NCBI GenBank assembly: GCA_963806955.1
Contig: CAWDZG010000002.1
Span: forward strand, 744,001-808,000
DNA: 64,000 bases
Source: Gaiellasilicea sp963806955
GTDB taxonomy: Bacteria; Actinomycetota; Thermoleophilia; Gaiellales; Gaiellaceae
Reading direction: 5' to 3'
In this document: piece by piece, positions 1 through 8,152 of the stretch
Numbering within the stretch: position 1 is the stretch's first letter
How the letters are laid out: every line of letters starts with the position of its first letter
Translations under genes and position numbers: made by a program
Notes under the pieces: generated by a model
What the model was told of the DNA's origin: nothing
Databases searched by the model: none
The model's input: the letters and a program-made list of their open reading frames with translations, nothing else

Positions 1-92
1 GCACCGGCCAGACGCCAGGCTCGAGTGCAAGGGCGCGCCACCCAAAAGGCGACCGCCGCAACCGCAGGGCCGTGACTGAGCCGCAGAGCCAT
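1..92 (-). CDS. Possible 5' end of a gene leaving the window
   Basis: An ATG on the minus strand at 92 opens a frame that stays open to the window edge. The visible 30 residues are hydrophobic in the middle (PAVAAVAFWVA, about residues 9-19), as in a signal peptide or membrane anchor, and a GGGA-like ribosome binding site lies just before the ATG. Only about 90 bases are visible, so the product cannot be named and the gene may not be real. Confidence 0.3.
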   Translation of the reverse strand, partial: MALRLSHGPAVAAVAFWVARPCTRAWRLAG

Positions 93-131
93 GTCCCTCG
101 GAGTGTCGTCCAGTGGCAGCTTGTTTCACCC

Positions 132-163
132 GATCGTCCCCGGAGCCGCAGCCGGGGACGATC
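132..163. repeat. Perfect 12-bp hairpin
   Basis: Inverted repeat GATCGTCCCCGG / CCGGGGACGATC with an 8-nt loop, followed on the plus strand by the T-rich stretch TTTCTTT. It lies in the 280-bp gap after the TetR gene, next to two repeat modules. It could be a terminator, although its T-rich side faces the plus strand, where no gene ends. Confidence 0.6.
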
Positions 164-171
164 TTTCTTTG

Positions 172-327
172 CGCAAGATGTGGCATCCGCTCTCGCGGAT
201 GCCACATCGCGCTAAGACCCCTGAAGGGTCGGCCCGCCTCCCACCTTCATCCGACGCAAGGTTGAGGATCCGCAGGAGCGGATCCCCAACCGCGCCAAGA
301 CCCCTGAAGGGTCGGCCCGCCTCCCAC
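172..327. repeat. Two tandem 73-bp modules: hairpin plus conserved linker
   Basis: Two modules (172-244 and 255-327) repeat with a period of 83 bp. Each begins CGCAAG, continues with a hairpin (177-208, 14-bp perfect arms, 4-nt loop; 261-290, 13-bp arms, one mismatch) and ends with a 37-bp linker (208-244 and 291-327) that differs at one base. The linker itself holds the small inverted repeat GACCC / GGGTC. The two hairpins share the inner arm ATCCGC / GCGGAT but differ in their outer arms, which remain complementary. That covariation suggests a selected RNA or single-stranded DNA structure. It may be a terminator cluster for the TetR operon, a REP-like element or a structured RNA. Confidence 0.75.
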
Positions 328-374
328 GACCACTGGGTCGAGACCGAGAGCTGGGACGACGACTCCGGCTGCGG

Positions 375-965
375 CTAGCCGGTGCCGGTGAGCCAGCGGT
401 GGCGTTGCGTGGAGATCGCCAGCAGGTCGTCCGGGCCGATCAGGCCGCCGAGGCGGTCGGCGAACGCGAGCAGCAGGGCCGCGCCGACGAAGACCCACGC
501 CTCCGCCTCGGGATCCCGGTCGGCGGGCACGCCGCCCGCCTGCTGCGCACGCCGGACGGCGTCCGCGACGAAGTCGTGCACTTCGCGCAGCTGCGCCCGC
601 AGGAAGGCGCGGATCTCCTCGTCCTCCCCCGCCTCCGACAGCGCCTGGATCCAGAGCGTCACCGGCTTGACCCCGCCTCGAGCGTGGAACTCGCGCGATG
701 CCTGCCCGATCGCGGCCACCGCCTCGCGGTCGCCGAGCTCGGCGAGCTTCTCGTCCAGAGCGGCCCGGAACGACGCCCACGCGGCCTCGAGGCAGGCGAG
801 GTACAGGTCGCGCTTCGAGTCGAAGTGCCGGTAGAGGATCGGCTCGGAGATCCCGGCCGCCCGTGCGATCTCGGCCGTCGTCGACCCGCTGTAGCTGCCG
901 GAGACGAACACGCGGAGCGCCGCCTCGACGATCGCCTGCCGGCGCTCGGCAGCCGGCAGGCGCAC
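375..965 (-). CDS. TetR/AcrR-family transcriptional regulator
   Basis: A 196-residue protein with an N-terminal TetR helix-turn-helix at about residues 10-55, including the typical recognition segment ISEPILYRHF, and a variable ligand-binding C-terminus. The GTG start at 965 lies 13 nt after the stop of the MFS transporter, so the two form one transcript. By family knowledge it should repress its own operon, binding an effector that is probably the transported compound. The likely operator is the double palindrome at 2415-2447, upstream of the transporter. The same site touches the divergent AMP-ligase gene, which may therefore share the control. Confidence 0.9.
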   Translation of the reverse strand: MRLPAAERRQAIVEAALRVFVSGSYSGSTTAEIARAAGISEPILYRHFDSKRDLYLACLEAAWASFRAALDEKLAELGDREAVAAIGQASREFHARGGVKPVTLWIQALSEAGEDEEIRAFLRAQLREVHDFVADAVRRAQQAGGVPADRDPEAEAWVFVGAALLLAFADRLGGLIGPDDLLAISTQRHRWLTGTG

Positions 966-977
966 CTTCGTCGGCGG

Positions 978-2396
978 TCAGGCCGGCACCTCCACCGGCG
1001 CCCCCTCCTGCCCCGCCTCCTGGCGGACGAGGGCGAAGGCGACGACCGAGCCGGCGAAGGCGATCACGGCGGCGACGAGCAGGGCGCGCTCGAAGCCCGC
1101 CATGAACCCCTCGATCTCCGGCCGGCCGCTCGCCTCGGCGGCGACGATCGCCCCCATCAGCGCGATTCCGACCGAGCCACCGACCTGGCGCATCGCGTTC
1201 AGCACCGCCGACCCGACTCCCGACTTCTCCACGGGCACCGCCCGTATCGCCGCTGCCGCCGTCGGTGTCATCGAAAGCGCCATCCCGAAGCCGCCGATCA
1301 GGAACGGCGCCAGGAGATTCCAGAACGTCGCATCCGGGCCCAGCTGCGAGAGGATGAGGAGTTGGACGCCGAGCAGCAGCATCCCGGTCGACATCAGCCA
1401 GCGCGAGCCGAACCGGTCGGAGAGCCTCCCGGCCACCGGTGCGACCAGGATGATCAGGATCGTCATCGGCAGGAACGCTGCACCGGCCTGGACGGCCGAA
1501 TAGCCGAGCACGTTCTGCATGTAGAGCGAGACGAAGAAGAAGACCCCGAACATCGACAGCGCGACGAGCAGCATCGCCAGGTTCGCGCCCGCATACGTGC
1601 CGCTGCGGAAGAGGGTCAGGTCGAGCATCGGCGCGCGCCGGCGGCGCTCGATCACGATGAACGACGCGAGCGACACGACCGCCACCGCGAACGCGCCCGT
1701 GATCCGGCCCGACGTCCAGCCGTAGGTGTTGGCCTCGATCAGGCCGTATGTGAGCGCGAAGAGCCCGAGCGCAGACGTGCCGAGCCCAGGCAGGTCGAGG
1801 CTCTCGTGCGTGTCGTCCTTCGACTCGGTGATCAGCAGGAAGCTCGCGGCGATCGCGATCACGCCCACCGGGATGTTGACGAAGAAGATCCAGTGCCAGC
1901 TGAGATGCTGGGTCAGCAAGCCACCGACGAGCGGCCCGATCGCGAGCGCGAGCGCCGAGACCCCGGCCCAGATCCCGATCGCCGTGCCACGCTGGCGAGC
2001 CGGGAACGTGGCCGCGATGATCGACAGCGTCGCCGGGTTCATCAGCGCCGCACCCACACCCTGCACCACGCGTGCGACGATCAGCATCGAGCCGGTGTCC
2101 GACAGACCGCACCACAGCGACGCACCCGTGAAGACGAGGATCCCGATCACGAAGATCAGCCGGCGGCCGTAAGCATCGGCGAGCTTGCCGCCGATCAGCA
2201 TCAGCGCCGCGAAGCTGAGCGCATAGCCGGTGACGATCCACTGCAGCTCGGAGAGCCCCGCGCCGAGATCGCTCTGGATCGACGGCAGGGCGACGTTCAC
2301 CACCGTGTTGTCGAGCATGATCATGAAGAGCCCGAAGGAGACGGCGGCCAGTGTCCACCACTTGCGCCGCTCCTCTGAGAAGATTGCGAGAGCCAT
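978..2396 (-). CDS. MFS transporter, DHA2 (EmrB/QacA) family
   Basis: A 472-residue drug:H+ antiporter-like membrane protein. The DHA2 signature LDNTVVNVALP is at residues 28-38, the loop motif GGKLADAYGRR at 69-79, and an antiporter-type GPLVGG motif follows in the fifth segment. Hydrophobicity fits the 14 helices of DHA2 members. The ATG at 2396 is preceded by AGGGA, a usable ribosome binding site, so unlike many genes here it has a leader. It heads an operon with the TetR regulator. Expected role: export of a toxic small molecule across the cytoplasmic membrane; the substrate cannot be read from sequence. Confidence 0.93.
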   Translation of the reverse strand: MALAIFSEERRKWWTLAAVSFGLFMIMLDNTVVNVALPSIQSDLGAGLSELQWIVTGYALSFAALMLIGGKLADAYGRRLIFVIGILVFTGASLWCGLSDTGSMLIVARVVQGVGAALMNPATLSIIAATFPARQRGTAIGIWAGVSALALAIGPLVGGLLTQHLSWHWIFFVNIPVGVIAIAASFLLITESKDDTHESLDLPGLGTSALGLFALTYGLIEANTYGWTSGRITGAFAVAVVSLASFIVIERRRRAPMLDLTLFRSGTYAGANLAMLLVALSMFGVFFFVSLYMQNVLGYSAVQAGAAFLPMTILIILVAPVAGRLSDRFGSRWLMSTGMLLLGVQLLILSQLGPDATFWNLLAPFLIGGFGMALSMTPTAAAAIRAVPVEKSGVGSAVLNAMRQVGGSVGIALMGAIVAAEASGRPEIEGFMAGFERALLVAAVIAFAGSVVAFALVRQEAGQEGAPVEVPA

Positions 2397-2414
2397 GAAG
2401 ATCCCTTTCGAAAA

Positions 2415-2447
2415 CGTTAGCGCGCACTAAGTTAGTGTCTGCTAACG
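2415..2447. promoter_or_regulatory. Double TetR-type operator between divergent genes
   Basis: Two 14-bp elements of the form TTAG-N6-CTAA lie one base apart: TTAGCGCGCACTAA (2417-2430) and TTAGTGTCTGCTAA (2432-2445). Together they form a 33-bp imperfect palindrome (15-bp half sites, 13 matching). The site is 19 bp upstream of the MFS ATG and overlaps the GTG start of the plus-strand AMP-ligase gene at 2435. This is the expected target of the adjacent TetR protein, possibly bound by two dimers. Confidence 0.8.
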
Positions 2448-4327
2448 CCAAAGTCAAGTTCGCCTGGTCTCCGTCGCCGGAGCAGCTCGCGACTGCGAAC
2501 GTGACGCGCCTCGCCCGGACCCTCGGCTGCGACGACTATCCGGCGTTGCACCGCATCTCGGTCGAGGAGCCCGAGCGCTTCTGGCGTGCCGTCGCGGCCG
2601 ATCTCGAGCTCGAGCTCGCGCGTCCCTGGGACCGGGTGCTCGACGACTCGCGCGGCGTCGAGTGGACGACGTGGTTCGAGGGCGCACGCCTCAACATCGC
2701 CACCGCCTGCCTCCACGCCTGGGCCGCGCGCACGCCGGATGCTCTCGCGGCGGTGTTCCGGGGCGAGGACGGCGCCCGCCGCGAGTGGACGTTCTCGGAG
2801 CTGTCGCGGGAGACGGTCCGCGTCGCGGAGGCGCTCGTCGGGTTGGGCGTCGGGGCCGGCGACAGAGTTGCGATCTACATGCCGATGTCGCCCGAGGCGG
2901 CGATCGCGTCGCACGCGTGCGCCCACATCGGCGCCGTCCAGGTGCCGATCTTCTCCGGGTTCGCCGCTCCCGCGATCGTGCAGAGACTGCAGGACTCCGG
3001 TGCGAAGGTCGTGATCACCGCCGACTACTCGCTGCGGCGCGGAACGCGCGTGCCGATGCTCGAGATCGTCGAGGAGGCCCGGCGCGAGTCACCGTCCGTC
3101 GAGCATGTCGTGGTCTGGCGGCGCGAGCCGATGACGTGGGACGCCGAGCTCGGGCCCGGAGAGCTCGAGCCGATCGCGGTCGAGGCCGAGCATCCGTATC
3201 TGCTCGCGTACACCTCGGGCACGACCGGCCGGCCCAAGGGCGCCCTGCACGTGCACGGCGGCTTCCTGCTCTCGATCGCGCGCGAGGCTGCCTACCAATC
3301 GGACATCGGAGCCGGCGATCGCGTCCTCTTCGTCACCGACATGGGCTGGATCATGGGCCCGTGGACCGTGGTCGGTGCAGGCGCCGTCGGAGCGGCCGTG
3401 ATCTACATGGAAGGCGCGCCCGACTGGCCCGACGACCGGCTCTGGCGCCTCGTCGAGGAGGAGCGCGTGACCATGCTCGGCGTCTCGCCGACGCTCGTCC
3501 GCGCGCTGATCCCGAAGGGGGAGCCGACCGCCGACCTCTCCTCCCTGCGCGCGATCACGACCACCGGGGAGCCGTGGAACGCAGGCCCGTACGCCTGGCT
3601 GAACGAGCACGTCGCGGACGGCGGCCGGATCCCGATCGTGAACATCTCGGGCGGCACCGAGGTCGGAGCGTGCTTCCTCTCCGTGGGCCTGCTCGACCCG
3701 TCGAAGCCGGTCTCGCTCGGCTTTCCCGCGCTCGGGCAGGCGATGGACGTCTACTCGCCGGAGGGCACGCCGCTCCGCGGCGAGGTGGGCGAGCTCGTCT
3801 GCACCCGCGCCTGGCCGGGGATGACGCGCGGCGTCTGGGGCGACGACGAGCGTTACCTCGACACCTACTGGCGCCGCTTCCCCGGCGTCTGGACACACGG
3901 CGACTGGGCCTCGATCGACGAGGACGGCTACTGGTACCTGCACGGGCGCTCCGACGACACGCTCAACATCGCCGGCAAGCGGATCGGCCCCGCCGAGCTC
4001 GAGTCGGCCGCGCTCGACCACCCGTCCGTCGCCGAGGCGGCGGCGATCGGCGTCCCGCACGAGGTGAAGGGCGAGACCGCCTGGATCTTCTGCGCCCTCA
4101 AGCCCGGCGCCGAGCCCGATCCGGACGGGATCAAGGCGGCCGTCGCGGCCGCGCTCGGAAAGGCGTTCGCGCCCGAGCGCGTCCTCTTCGTCTCGGCGTT
4201 GCCGAAGACCCGCTCCGCGAAGATCGTCCGCCGCGCCGTGCGTGCGAAGGCACTCGGCGAGGATCCCGGCGACCTCTCGACCCTGGAGAACCCCGACGTC
4301 CTGGAGGAGATCGCAAATGCCGTCTAG
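2435..4327 (+). CDS. Acyl-CoA synthetase of the acetyl-CoA synthetase family (AMP-forming)
   Basis: A 630-residue adenylate-forming enzyme expected to activate a carboxylic acid with ATP to the acyl-adenylate and then the CoA thioester. An acetyl-CoA-synthetase-type N-terminal domain covers about residues 15-90. The P-loop motif YTSGTTGRPKG is at 259-269. The C-terminal lysine motif reads KTRSAKI with the catalytic lysine at about 596; the usual SGK is SAK here. The GTG at 2435 lies inside the TetR operator. I kept it because the family N-terminus begins right after it and no later start retains that domain. The following SDR overlaps its end by 11 nt. The divergent exporter suggests shared control by the TetR protein. 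The acid substrate is unknown. Confidence 0.88.
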   Translation: MSANAKVKFAWSPSPEQLATANVTRLARTLGCDDYPALHRISVEEPERFWRAVAADLELELARPWDRVLDDSRGVEWTTWFEGARLNIATACLHAWAARTPDALAAVFRGEDGARREWTFSELSRETVRVAEALVGLGVGAGDRVAIYMPMSPEAAIASHACAHIGAVQVPIFSGFAAPAIVQRLQDSGAKVVITADYSLRRGTRVPMLEIVEEARRESPSVEHVVVWRREPMTWDAELGPGELEPIAVEAEHPYLLAYTSGTTGRPKGALHVHGGFLLSIAREAAYQSDIGAGDRVLFVTDMGWIMGPWTVVGAGAVGAAVIYMEGAPDWPDDRLWRLVEEERVTMLGVSPTLVRALIPKGEPTADLSSLRAITTTGEPWNAGPYAWLNEHVADGGRIPIVNISGGTEVGACFLSVGLLDPSKPVSLGFPALGQAMDVYSPEGTPLRGEVGELVCTRAWPGMTRGVWGDDERYLDTYWRRFPGVWTHGDWASIDEDGYWYLHGRSDDTLNIAGKRIGPAELESAALDHPSVAEAAAIGVPHEVKGETAWIFCALKPGAEPDPDGIKAAVAAALGKAFAPERVLFVSALPKTRSAKIVRRAVRAKALGEDPGDLSTLENPDVLEEIANAV

Positions 4328-5059
4328 AGCACTCGTCACCGGCGGCGGCCGCGGGATCGGCGCGGGGATCGCACGCGAGCTCGCAGCCGCCGGCTGGCAC
4401 GTGACCGTGACCGGCCGCACGTCCGAGCAGATCGAGGAGGTGGCGCGGGAGATCGGCGGCGAGGCGGTCGTCGGCGACGTCTCGAAGCGGGACGACGTCG
4501 AGCGGATGCTCGCCGCGGCCGGACCGATCGACCTCCTGTGCGCGAACGCGGGCGTCGCGCTCTGGGAGGAGTCGTGGGAGACCGACCCGGACGAGTGGTG
4601 GCACGTGCTCGAGGTGAACGTCCTCGGCGCTACCTCACCTGCCGGCTCGCGCTGCCCGGGATGATCGAGCGCGGCGGCGGCCGGATCGTGATCACCGGCA
4701 GCGGCTCGTCCTACCTTCCGGGCGGCGGGTCGGCCGCGTACGGCGCGAGCAAGGCAGCGGTCGGCCGCTTCGGCGAGGTGCTCGCGGGCCAGGTCGCGGA
4801 GCACGGAATCAAGGTCTTCGTGATCAGCCCCGGTCTCGTTCGGACCGAGATGACCGAGTCGTTCGGCGACGATGCTCCCTGGACGCCGCCGGAGCTGGCG
4901 CCGCGCCTCGTGCTCGAGCTCGCCTCCGGCCGCTTCGACCAGCTCTCGGGCCGCTACCTCCACGCCGAGCACGACCCGCCGGACGAGCTCGAGCGCCGGA
5001 TCCCGCGCATCCTCGAGGAGGACCTGAACGCGATCCGGCTCCGCCGCGAGCCGACGTAG
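4317..5059 (+). pseudogene. Short-chain dehydrogenase/reductase with one frameshift
   Basis: The N-terminal part has the cofactor motif TGGGRGIG (residues 8-15) and the NAG motif. The frame then breaks at about 4630, where one base is missing after VNVLGA. The next frame continues the fold with YLTCRLALPGMIERGGG, the YGASK catalytic pair and the substrate domain to the stop at 5059. Rejoined, the protein is about 247 residues, a normal SDR length. The ATG overlaps the AMP-ligase stop, so the two are probably co-transcribed. A consensus error is as likely as a true lesion because many genes here show the same kind of indel. Confidence 0.85.
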
Positions 5060-5083
5060 GTGCTCTGAGCAACTACGTCGGCT
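5049..5083. terminator. Bidirectional hairpin spanning two convergent stop codons
   Basis: A 17-bp stem with one mismatch (5049-5065 paired with 5067-5083) around TCTGA. Both TAG stops, of the SDR and of the convergent hotdog-like gene, lie inside the arms. The tip GTGCTC/GAGCAAC nearly matches the palindrome at 19443-19465. No clear U-tract follows on either strand. Confidence 0.7.
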
Positions 5084-5735
5084 TCGGCGCGATCCAGGTC
5101 TGGCGCGAGACGGCGAGCGTCTCGCCGCCGGCGGTGAGCAGCGCGGTGCCGGCACTGAGCTTGCGGCCGTCCTCGCCGAGGGGCCAGGCGACGACGATGC
5201 ACTGCTCCCCGTCCTCGGGGAGGCGCCGGATCTCCGCGGCCATGCGGCCGAGCACCACTTCGCCGCGGCCGGGGCCGCCGACCGCGTAGGCGCCGGCGCA
5301 GTCGATCGCCGCCCAGACCACCTCGGGCGAGACCTCGCGGGCGACCCACGCTGCCGCCTGCAGCCCGTCGTCGCGCCCGGCGACGGCGCCGACGTGGATG
5401 CAGAGCCCGTCGTCGCGGAAACCGCAGCTGAAGCACTCGGCGAAGTTCTCGCCGCCGAAGTGGATGTGGCGCGTCGCGGCAGCCTCGGCCTCGGCGAGCG
5501 AGGGTGGCGCGGGCGGCTCCAGGCCGGGTGCGCCGGGCACGGCCTCGGCGACGAGCGCGTCGCCGTCGAGGAGGAGCATGCGTTCGCCGTCCTCGGCGAC
5601 CGGCAGCGGCCGGTCGAGTGGAGGCGGCAGCCGCAGCGTCACCTCGGCCGGGCCGTCGACGAATGCGGCGAGCAGGCCGGCCGACCAGCCGCCGTTGCCC
5701 GAGGCCAGCGGGCCGCGGTGGCGGTGGTCGATCAC
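5073..5735 (-). CDS. Hotdog-fold thioesterase-like protein with CxxC motif
   Basis: About 220 residues. The N-terminal half has a GGWSAGLLAA helix followed by an EVTLRLPPPL strand; the C-terminal half has a second helix (EVVWAAIDCAGAYAV) and a strand rich in ATALLTAGGETLAV, typical of duplicated hotdog proteins. A conserved-looking CFSCG motif (C101 and C104) precedes the second half. I chose the GTG at 5735, where the similarity to hotdog proteins begins; longer frames upstream run into the nadE gene. The stop lies in the shared hairpin with the SDR. Substrate and true enzymatic activity are unknown. Confidence 0.6.
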   Translation of the reverse strand: MIDHRHRGPLASGNGGWSAGLLAAFVDGPAEVTLRLPPPLDRPLPVAEDGERMLLLDGDALVAEAVPGAPGLEPPAPPSLAEAEAAATRHIHFGGENFAECFSCGFRDDGLCIHVGAVAGRDDGLQAAAWVAREVSPEVVWAAIDCAGAYAVGGPGRGEVVLGRMAAEIRRLPEDGEQCIVVAWPLGEDGRKLSAGTALLTAGGETLAVSRQTWIAPKPT

Positions 5736-5764
5736 GATGTTTTCGCCTGTCAGTCGCAAACCGG

Positions 5765-5770
5765 TAGAAT
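5765..5770 (+). promoter_or_regulatory. -10 box TAGAAT of nadE
   Basis: TAGAAT ends 8 nt before the nadE ATG at 5779, so transcription would start at or next to the start codon (leaderless). No convincing -35 element is visible. Confidence 0.6.
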
Positions 5771-5778
5771 CGAGTCGG

Positions 5779-7356
5779 ATGCGGCTCGCCCTTGCCCAGA
5801 TCAACGCGGTCGTCGGCGACCTGGACGGGAACCGCGAGCGCATTCTCGCCGCTCTCGCCGAGGCGCGCGCGCAGAACGCGGAGATCGTGCTCCTGCCCGA
5901 GCTCGCCGTCACCGGCTACCCGCCGGAGGACCTGCTGCTCCGGCCGGCCTTCGTGCGCGCTGCGCAGCAGACCGTGCACGAGATTGCCGCCGCGGGCTCC
6001 GGGATCGTCGCGCTCGTGGGGACGCCCTGGCTCTTCGACGAGGGCCTCGCGAACGTCTGCGCCGTGTGCGCGGACGGGGAGATTCGCGCGCTCTACCGGA
6101 AGCGGTTGCTTCCGAACTACGGCGTCTTCGACGAGGAGCGCTACTTCGAGCCCGGACCGGAGCCGCTCGTGCTGCCGCTCGCCGGGCTGCAGGTCGGGCT
6201 GACCGTCTGCGAGGACGTCTGGCAGCCCGGGCCGGCGGCGGAGCTCGCGGCCGCTGGGGCGCAGGTGCTGGTCAACCTGTCCGCGTCGCCGTTCCATCTC
6301 GGCAAGGCCGAGTCGCGTGAGGCCATGCTCGCCGAGCGGGCGCGCGTCAACCGCTTTCCGCTTGCGTTCTGCAACCTCGTCGGCGGCCAGGACGAGCTGC
6401 TCTTCGACGGGCACTCCGTCGTCCTCGATGCGAGCGGCGAGGTGGTCGCGCGTGCCCCGGGCTTCGAGGAGCACCTGCTCGTCGTCGACCTCGGCACGCC
6501 GGGCGAGATCGTCCCGTTTGCGCCCGAGCTCGAGCAGATGCGTCGCGCGCTCGTGCTCGCCCTCCGCGACTACGTCGGCAAGAACGGCTTCGGCGACGTC
6601 GTGCTGGGGCTCTCCGGCGGGATCGACTCGGCGCTCGTGGCGGCACTCGCCGCGGACGCGCTCGGGCCCGAGCGCGTCCATTGCGTCTCGATGCCGTCGC
6701 GCTACTCGTCGGAGGGGACGCAGAACGACGCACGCCGGCTGGCCGAGAGCCTCGGCTGCCACTTCCGCGAGCTGCCGATCGAGACGATCATCGGCTCGTT
6801 CCACGCAGCGGGCGTCGGCACGACCGGGCTCGCGGCCGAGAACCTGCAGGCGCGCGTGCGCGGGATGACGCTGATGTCGCTCTCGAACGAGCACGGCTGG
6901 CTGGTGCTCGCGACGGGCAACAAGTCGGAGCTCTCGGTTGGCTACTCGACGCTCTACGGCGACCTCGCCGGCGGCTTCGCGCTGATCAAGGACATCTACA
7001 AGACGGACGTCTTCCGGCTCGCTCGCTATCTGAACGAGCGCGCCGGTCGCGAGTTGATCCCGGTCTCGATCATCGAGCGGCCGCCGTCGGCAGAGCTGCG
7101 TGAGGATCAGCGCGACGAGGACTCGTTGCCGCCCTACGACGAGCTCGACGGGGTGCTCGAGGCCTACGTCGAGCAGGATCGCTCGCGCGACGAGCTGGTT
7201 GCGGACGGGTTCGACGCCGCGACCGTCGACCGGGCGCTCGCGCTGATCGACCGCGCCGAGTACAAGCGCCGCCAGGCGCCCCCCGGCGTGAAGCTGCGCC
7301 CGAAGGCGTTCGGGCGCGACCGGCGCACCCCGATCACGAACCACTGGCGCGGTTGA
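5779..7356 (+). CDS. nadE: NAD+ synthase, glutamine-hydrolysing
   Basis: A 525-residue two-domain enzyme making NAD+ from deamido-NAD+ with ATP and ammonia taken from glutamine. The N-terminal nitrilase-like amidase domain (residues 1-250) carries the expected Glu-Lys-Cys triad: E41 in LLPELAVTGY, K108 in YRKRLLPNYG and C144 in GLTVCEDVW. The synthase domain has the ATP-pyrophosphatase loop SGGIDS at 279-284 and a downstream NKSELSVGYST segment. Length and motifs match the bacterial two-domain class, so it should not need external ammonia. The ATG follows a -10 box by 8 nt and no ribosome binding site is seen. It is divergent from the hotdog-like gene. Confidence 0.97.
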   Translation: MRLALAQINAVVGDLDGNRERILAALAEARAQNAEIVLLPELAVTGYPPEDLLLRPAFVRAAQQTVHEIAAAGSGIVALVGTPWLFDEGLANVCAVCADGEIRALYRKRLLPNYGVFDEERYFEPGPEPLVLPLAGLQVGLTVCEDVWQPGPAAELAAAGAQVLVNLSASPFHLGKAESREAMLAERARVNRFPLAFCNLVGGQDELLFDGHSVVLDASGEVVARAPGFEEHLLVVDLGTPGEIVPFAPELEQMRRALVLALRDYVGKNGFGDVVLGLSGGIDSALVAALAADALGPERVHCVSMPSRYSSEGTQNDARRLAESLGCHFRELPIETIIGSFHAAGVGTTGLAAENLQARVRGMTLMSLSNEHGWLVLATGNKSELSVGYSTLYGDLAGGFALIKDIYKTDVFRLARYLNERAGRELIPVSIIERPPSAELREDQRDEDSLPPYDELDGVLEAYVEQDRSRDELVADGFDAATVDRALALIDRAEYKRRQAPPGVKLRPKAFGRDRRTPITNHWRG

Positions 7357-7386
7357 CAGAGACCATCCGTAAGTGCATACTTACGG
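7353..7386 (+). promoter_or_regulatory. Promoter with overlapping ArsR-type operator
   Basis: A consensus -35 TTGACA (7353-7358) is followed after 17 bp by CATACT (7376-7381), placing transcription start at about the GTG at 7390. A perfect palindrome, arms CCGTAAGT / ACTTACGG with a 4-nt centre (7367-7386), covers the spacer and the -10. That is where an autoregulating ArsR repressor would bind. Confidence 0.8.
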
Positions 7387-7389
7387 TAA

Positions 7390-7698
7390 GTGAGTACGAA
7401 CGGATTAGCACTCGATGCACTCGGAGACTGGACACGGCGTCAGATCTTCGACGCACTGCGTGACGGGCCCCGCTCGGTCGGCGAGCTCGCCGCGCGTGTC
7501 CCGGTCAGCCGGCCGGCCGTCTCCCAGCACCTGCGCGTGCTGAAGGACGCAGGGCTCGTGGTCGATCGCAAGGACGGCACCCGGCGGCTCTACCGCATCG
7601 ACCCGAACGGCCTGGCAGGCATCCGCTCGTACTTCGACAGCTTCTGGGACGAGGCGCTCGATCGCTTCGCGACAGCGGCGAGAGAGGAGCGACCATGA
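7390..7698 (+). CDS. ArsR-family winged-helix repressor
   Basis: A 102-residue protein built almost entirely of a winged helix-turn-helix (SVGELAARVPVSRPAVSQHL, about residues 29-48, then the wing RKDGTRRLYRI). No metal-binding cysteine pair is present, so it belongs with the ArsR proteins paired with SRPBCC partners rather than with metal sensors. The GTG at 7390 sits 8 nt after the -10 and is probably leaderless. The stop overlaps the next ATG by 4 nt (ATGA), indicating translational coupling. It likely represses its own operon through the palindrome at 7367-7386. Confidence 0.9.
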   Translation: MSTNGLALDALGDWTRRQIFDALRDGPRSVGELAARVPVSRPAVSQHLRVLKDAGLVVDRKDGTRRLYRIDPNGLAGIRSYFDSFWDEALDRFATAAREERP

Positions 7699-8126
7699 GC
7701 ACGAGCACGACCACCGAGGCGATCCGGAAGACCGTCCTCGTCGACTTCACGCCGGAGGAGGCGTTCGACCTCTTCACGGCCCGCATCGGCAGCTGGTGGC
7801 CGGTGCGCTCGCACTCCTACGGCGGCGAGGCCGTCACCCAGGTCGTGCTCGAGCCGCGCATGGGCGGGCGGCTGTACGAGGTGACCGACGCAGGCGAGCA
7901 GGACTGGGGCTCCGTGCTCGTGTGGGAACCGCCGGCAAGGCTCGTGCTCGACTGGCAGATCGGGAACGCCGCCGGCACCGAGGTCGAGGTGCGCTTCTCG
8001 CCGGAGGGCCCGGGCACGCGCGTGGAGCTGGAGCACCGCGGCTTCGGCGACGAGGGCGCCCGCGGGAACTACGAGAGCGGCTGGGACATCGTGCTCGGTC
8101 CCTTCGTGGAGGCGGCGGGCCTCTAG
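7695..8126 (+). CDS. SRPBCC (AHSA1-like) domain protein
   Basis: A 143-residue START/Bet v1-like protein (activator of Hsp90 ATPase homologue 1-like) with the typical FTPEEAFDLFTARIGSWWPV start and a GWDIVLGPF C-terminal helix. Such proteins bind small hydrophobic ligands in a deep pocket. Pairs of an ArsR regulator and an AHSA1-like protein in one overlapping operon are common in actinobacteria, but their shared job is not settled. Here the ATGA overlap with arsR supports joint expression. The ligand is unknown. Confidence 0.85.
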   Translation: MSTSTTTEAIRKTVLVDFTPEEAFDLFTARIGSWWPVRSHSYGGEAVTQVVLEPRMGGRLYEVTDAGEQDWGSVLVWEPPARLVLDWQIGNAAGTEVEVRFSPEGPGTRVELEHRGFGDEGARGNYESGWDIVLGPFVEAAGL

Positions 8127-8152
8127 GCGCCCTCACGCGATACCGTGCCCGT

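Noticed and set aside
91..378. Plus-strand frame of 95 codons at the left edge
   Set aside because: It crosses the hairpin modules and has no protein-like composition or motif.
399..2378. Long open frame (659 codons) on the plus strand opposite the TetR and MFS genes
   Set aside because: Composition is Arg/Asp/Glu-rich as expected for the antisense of GC-rich coding sequence; the minus strand has clear family motifs.
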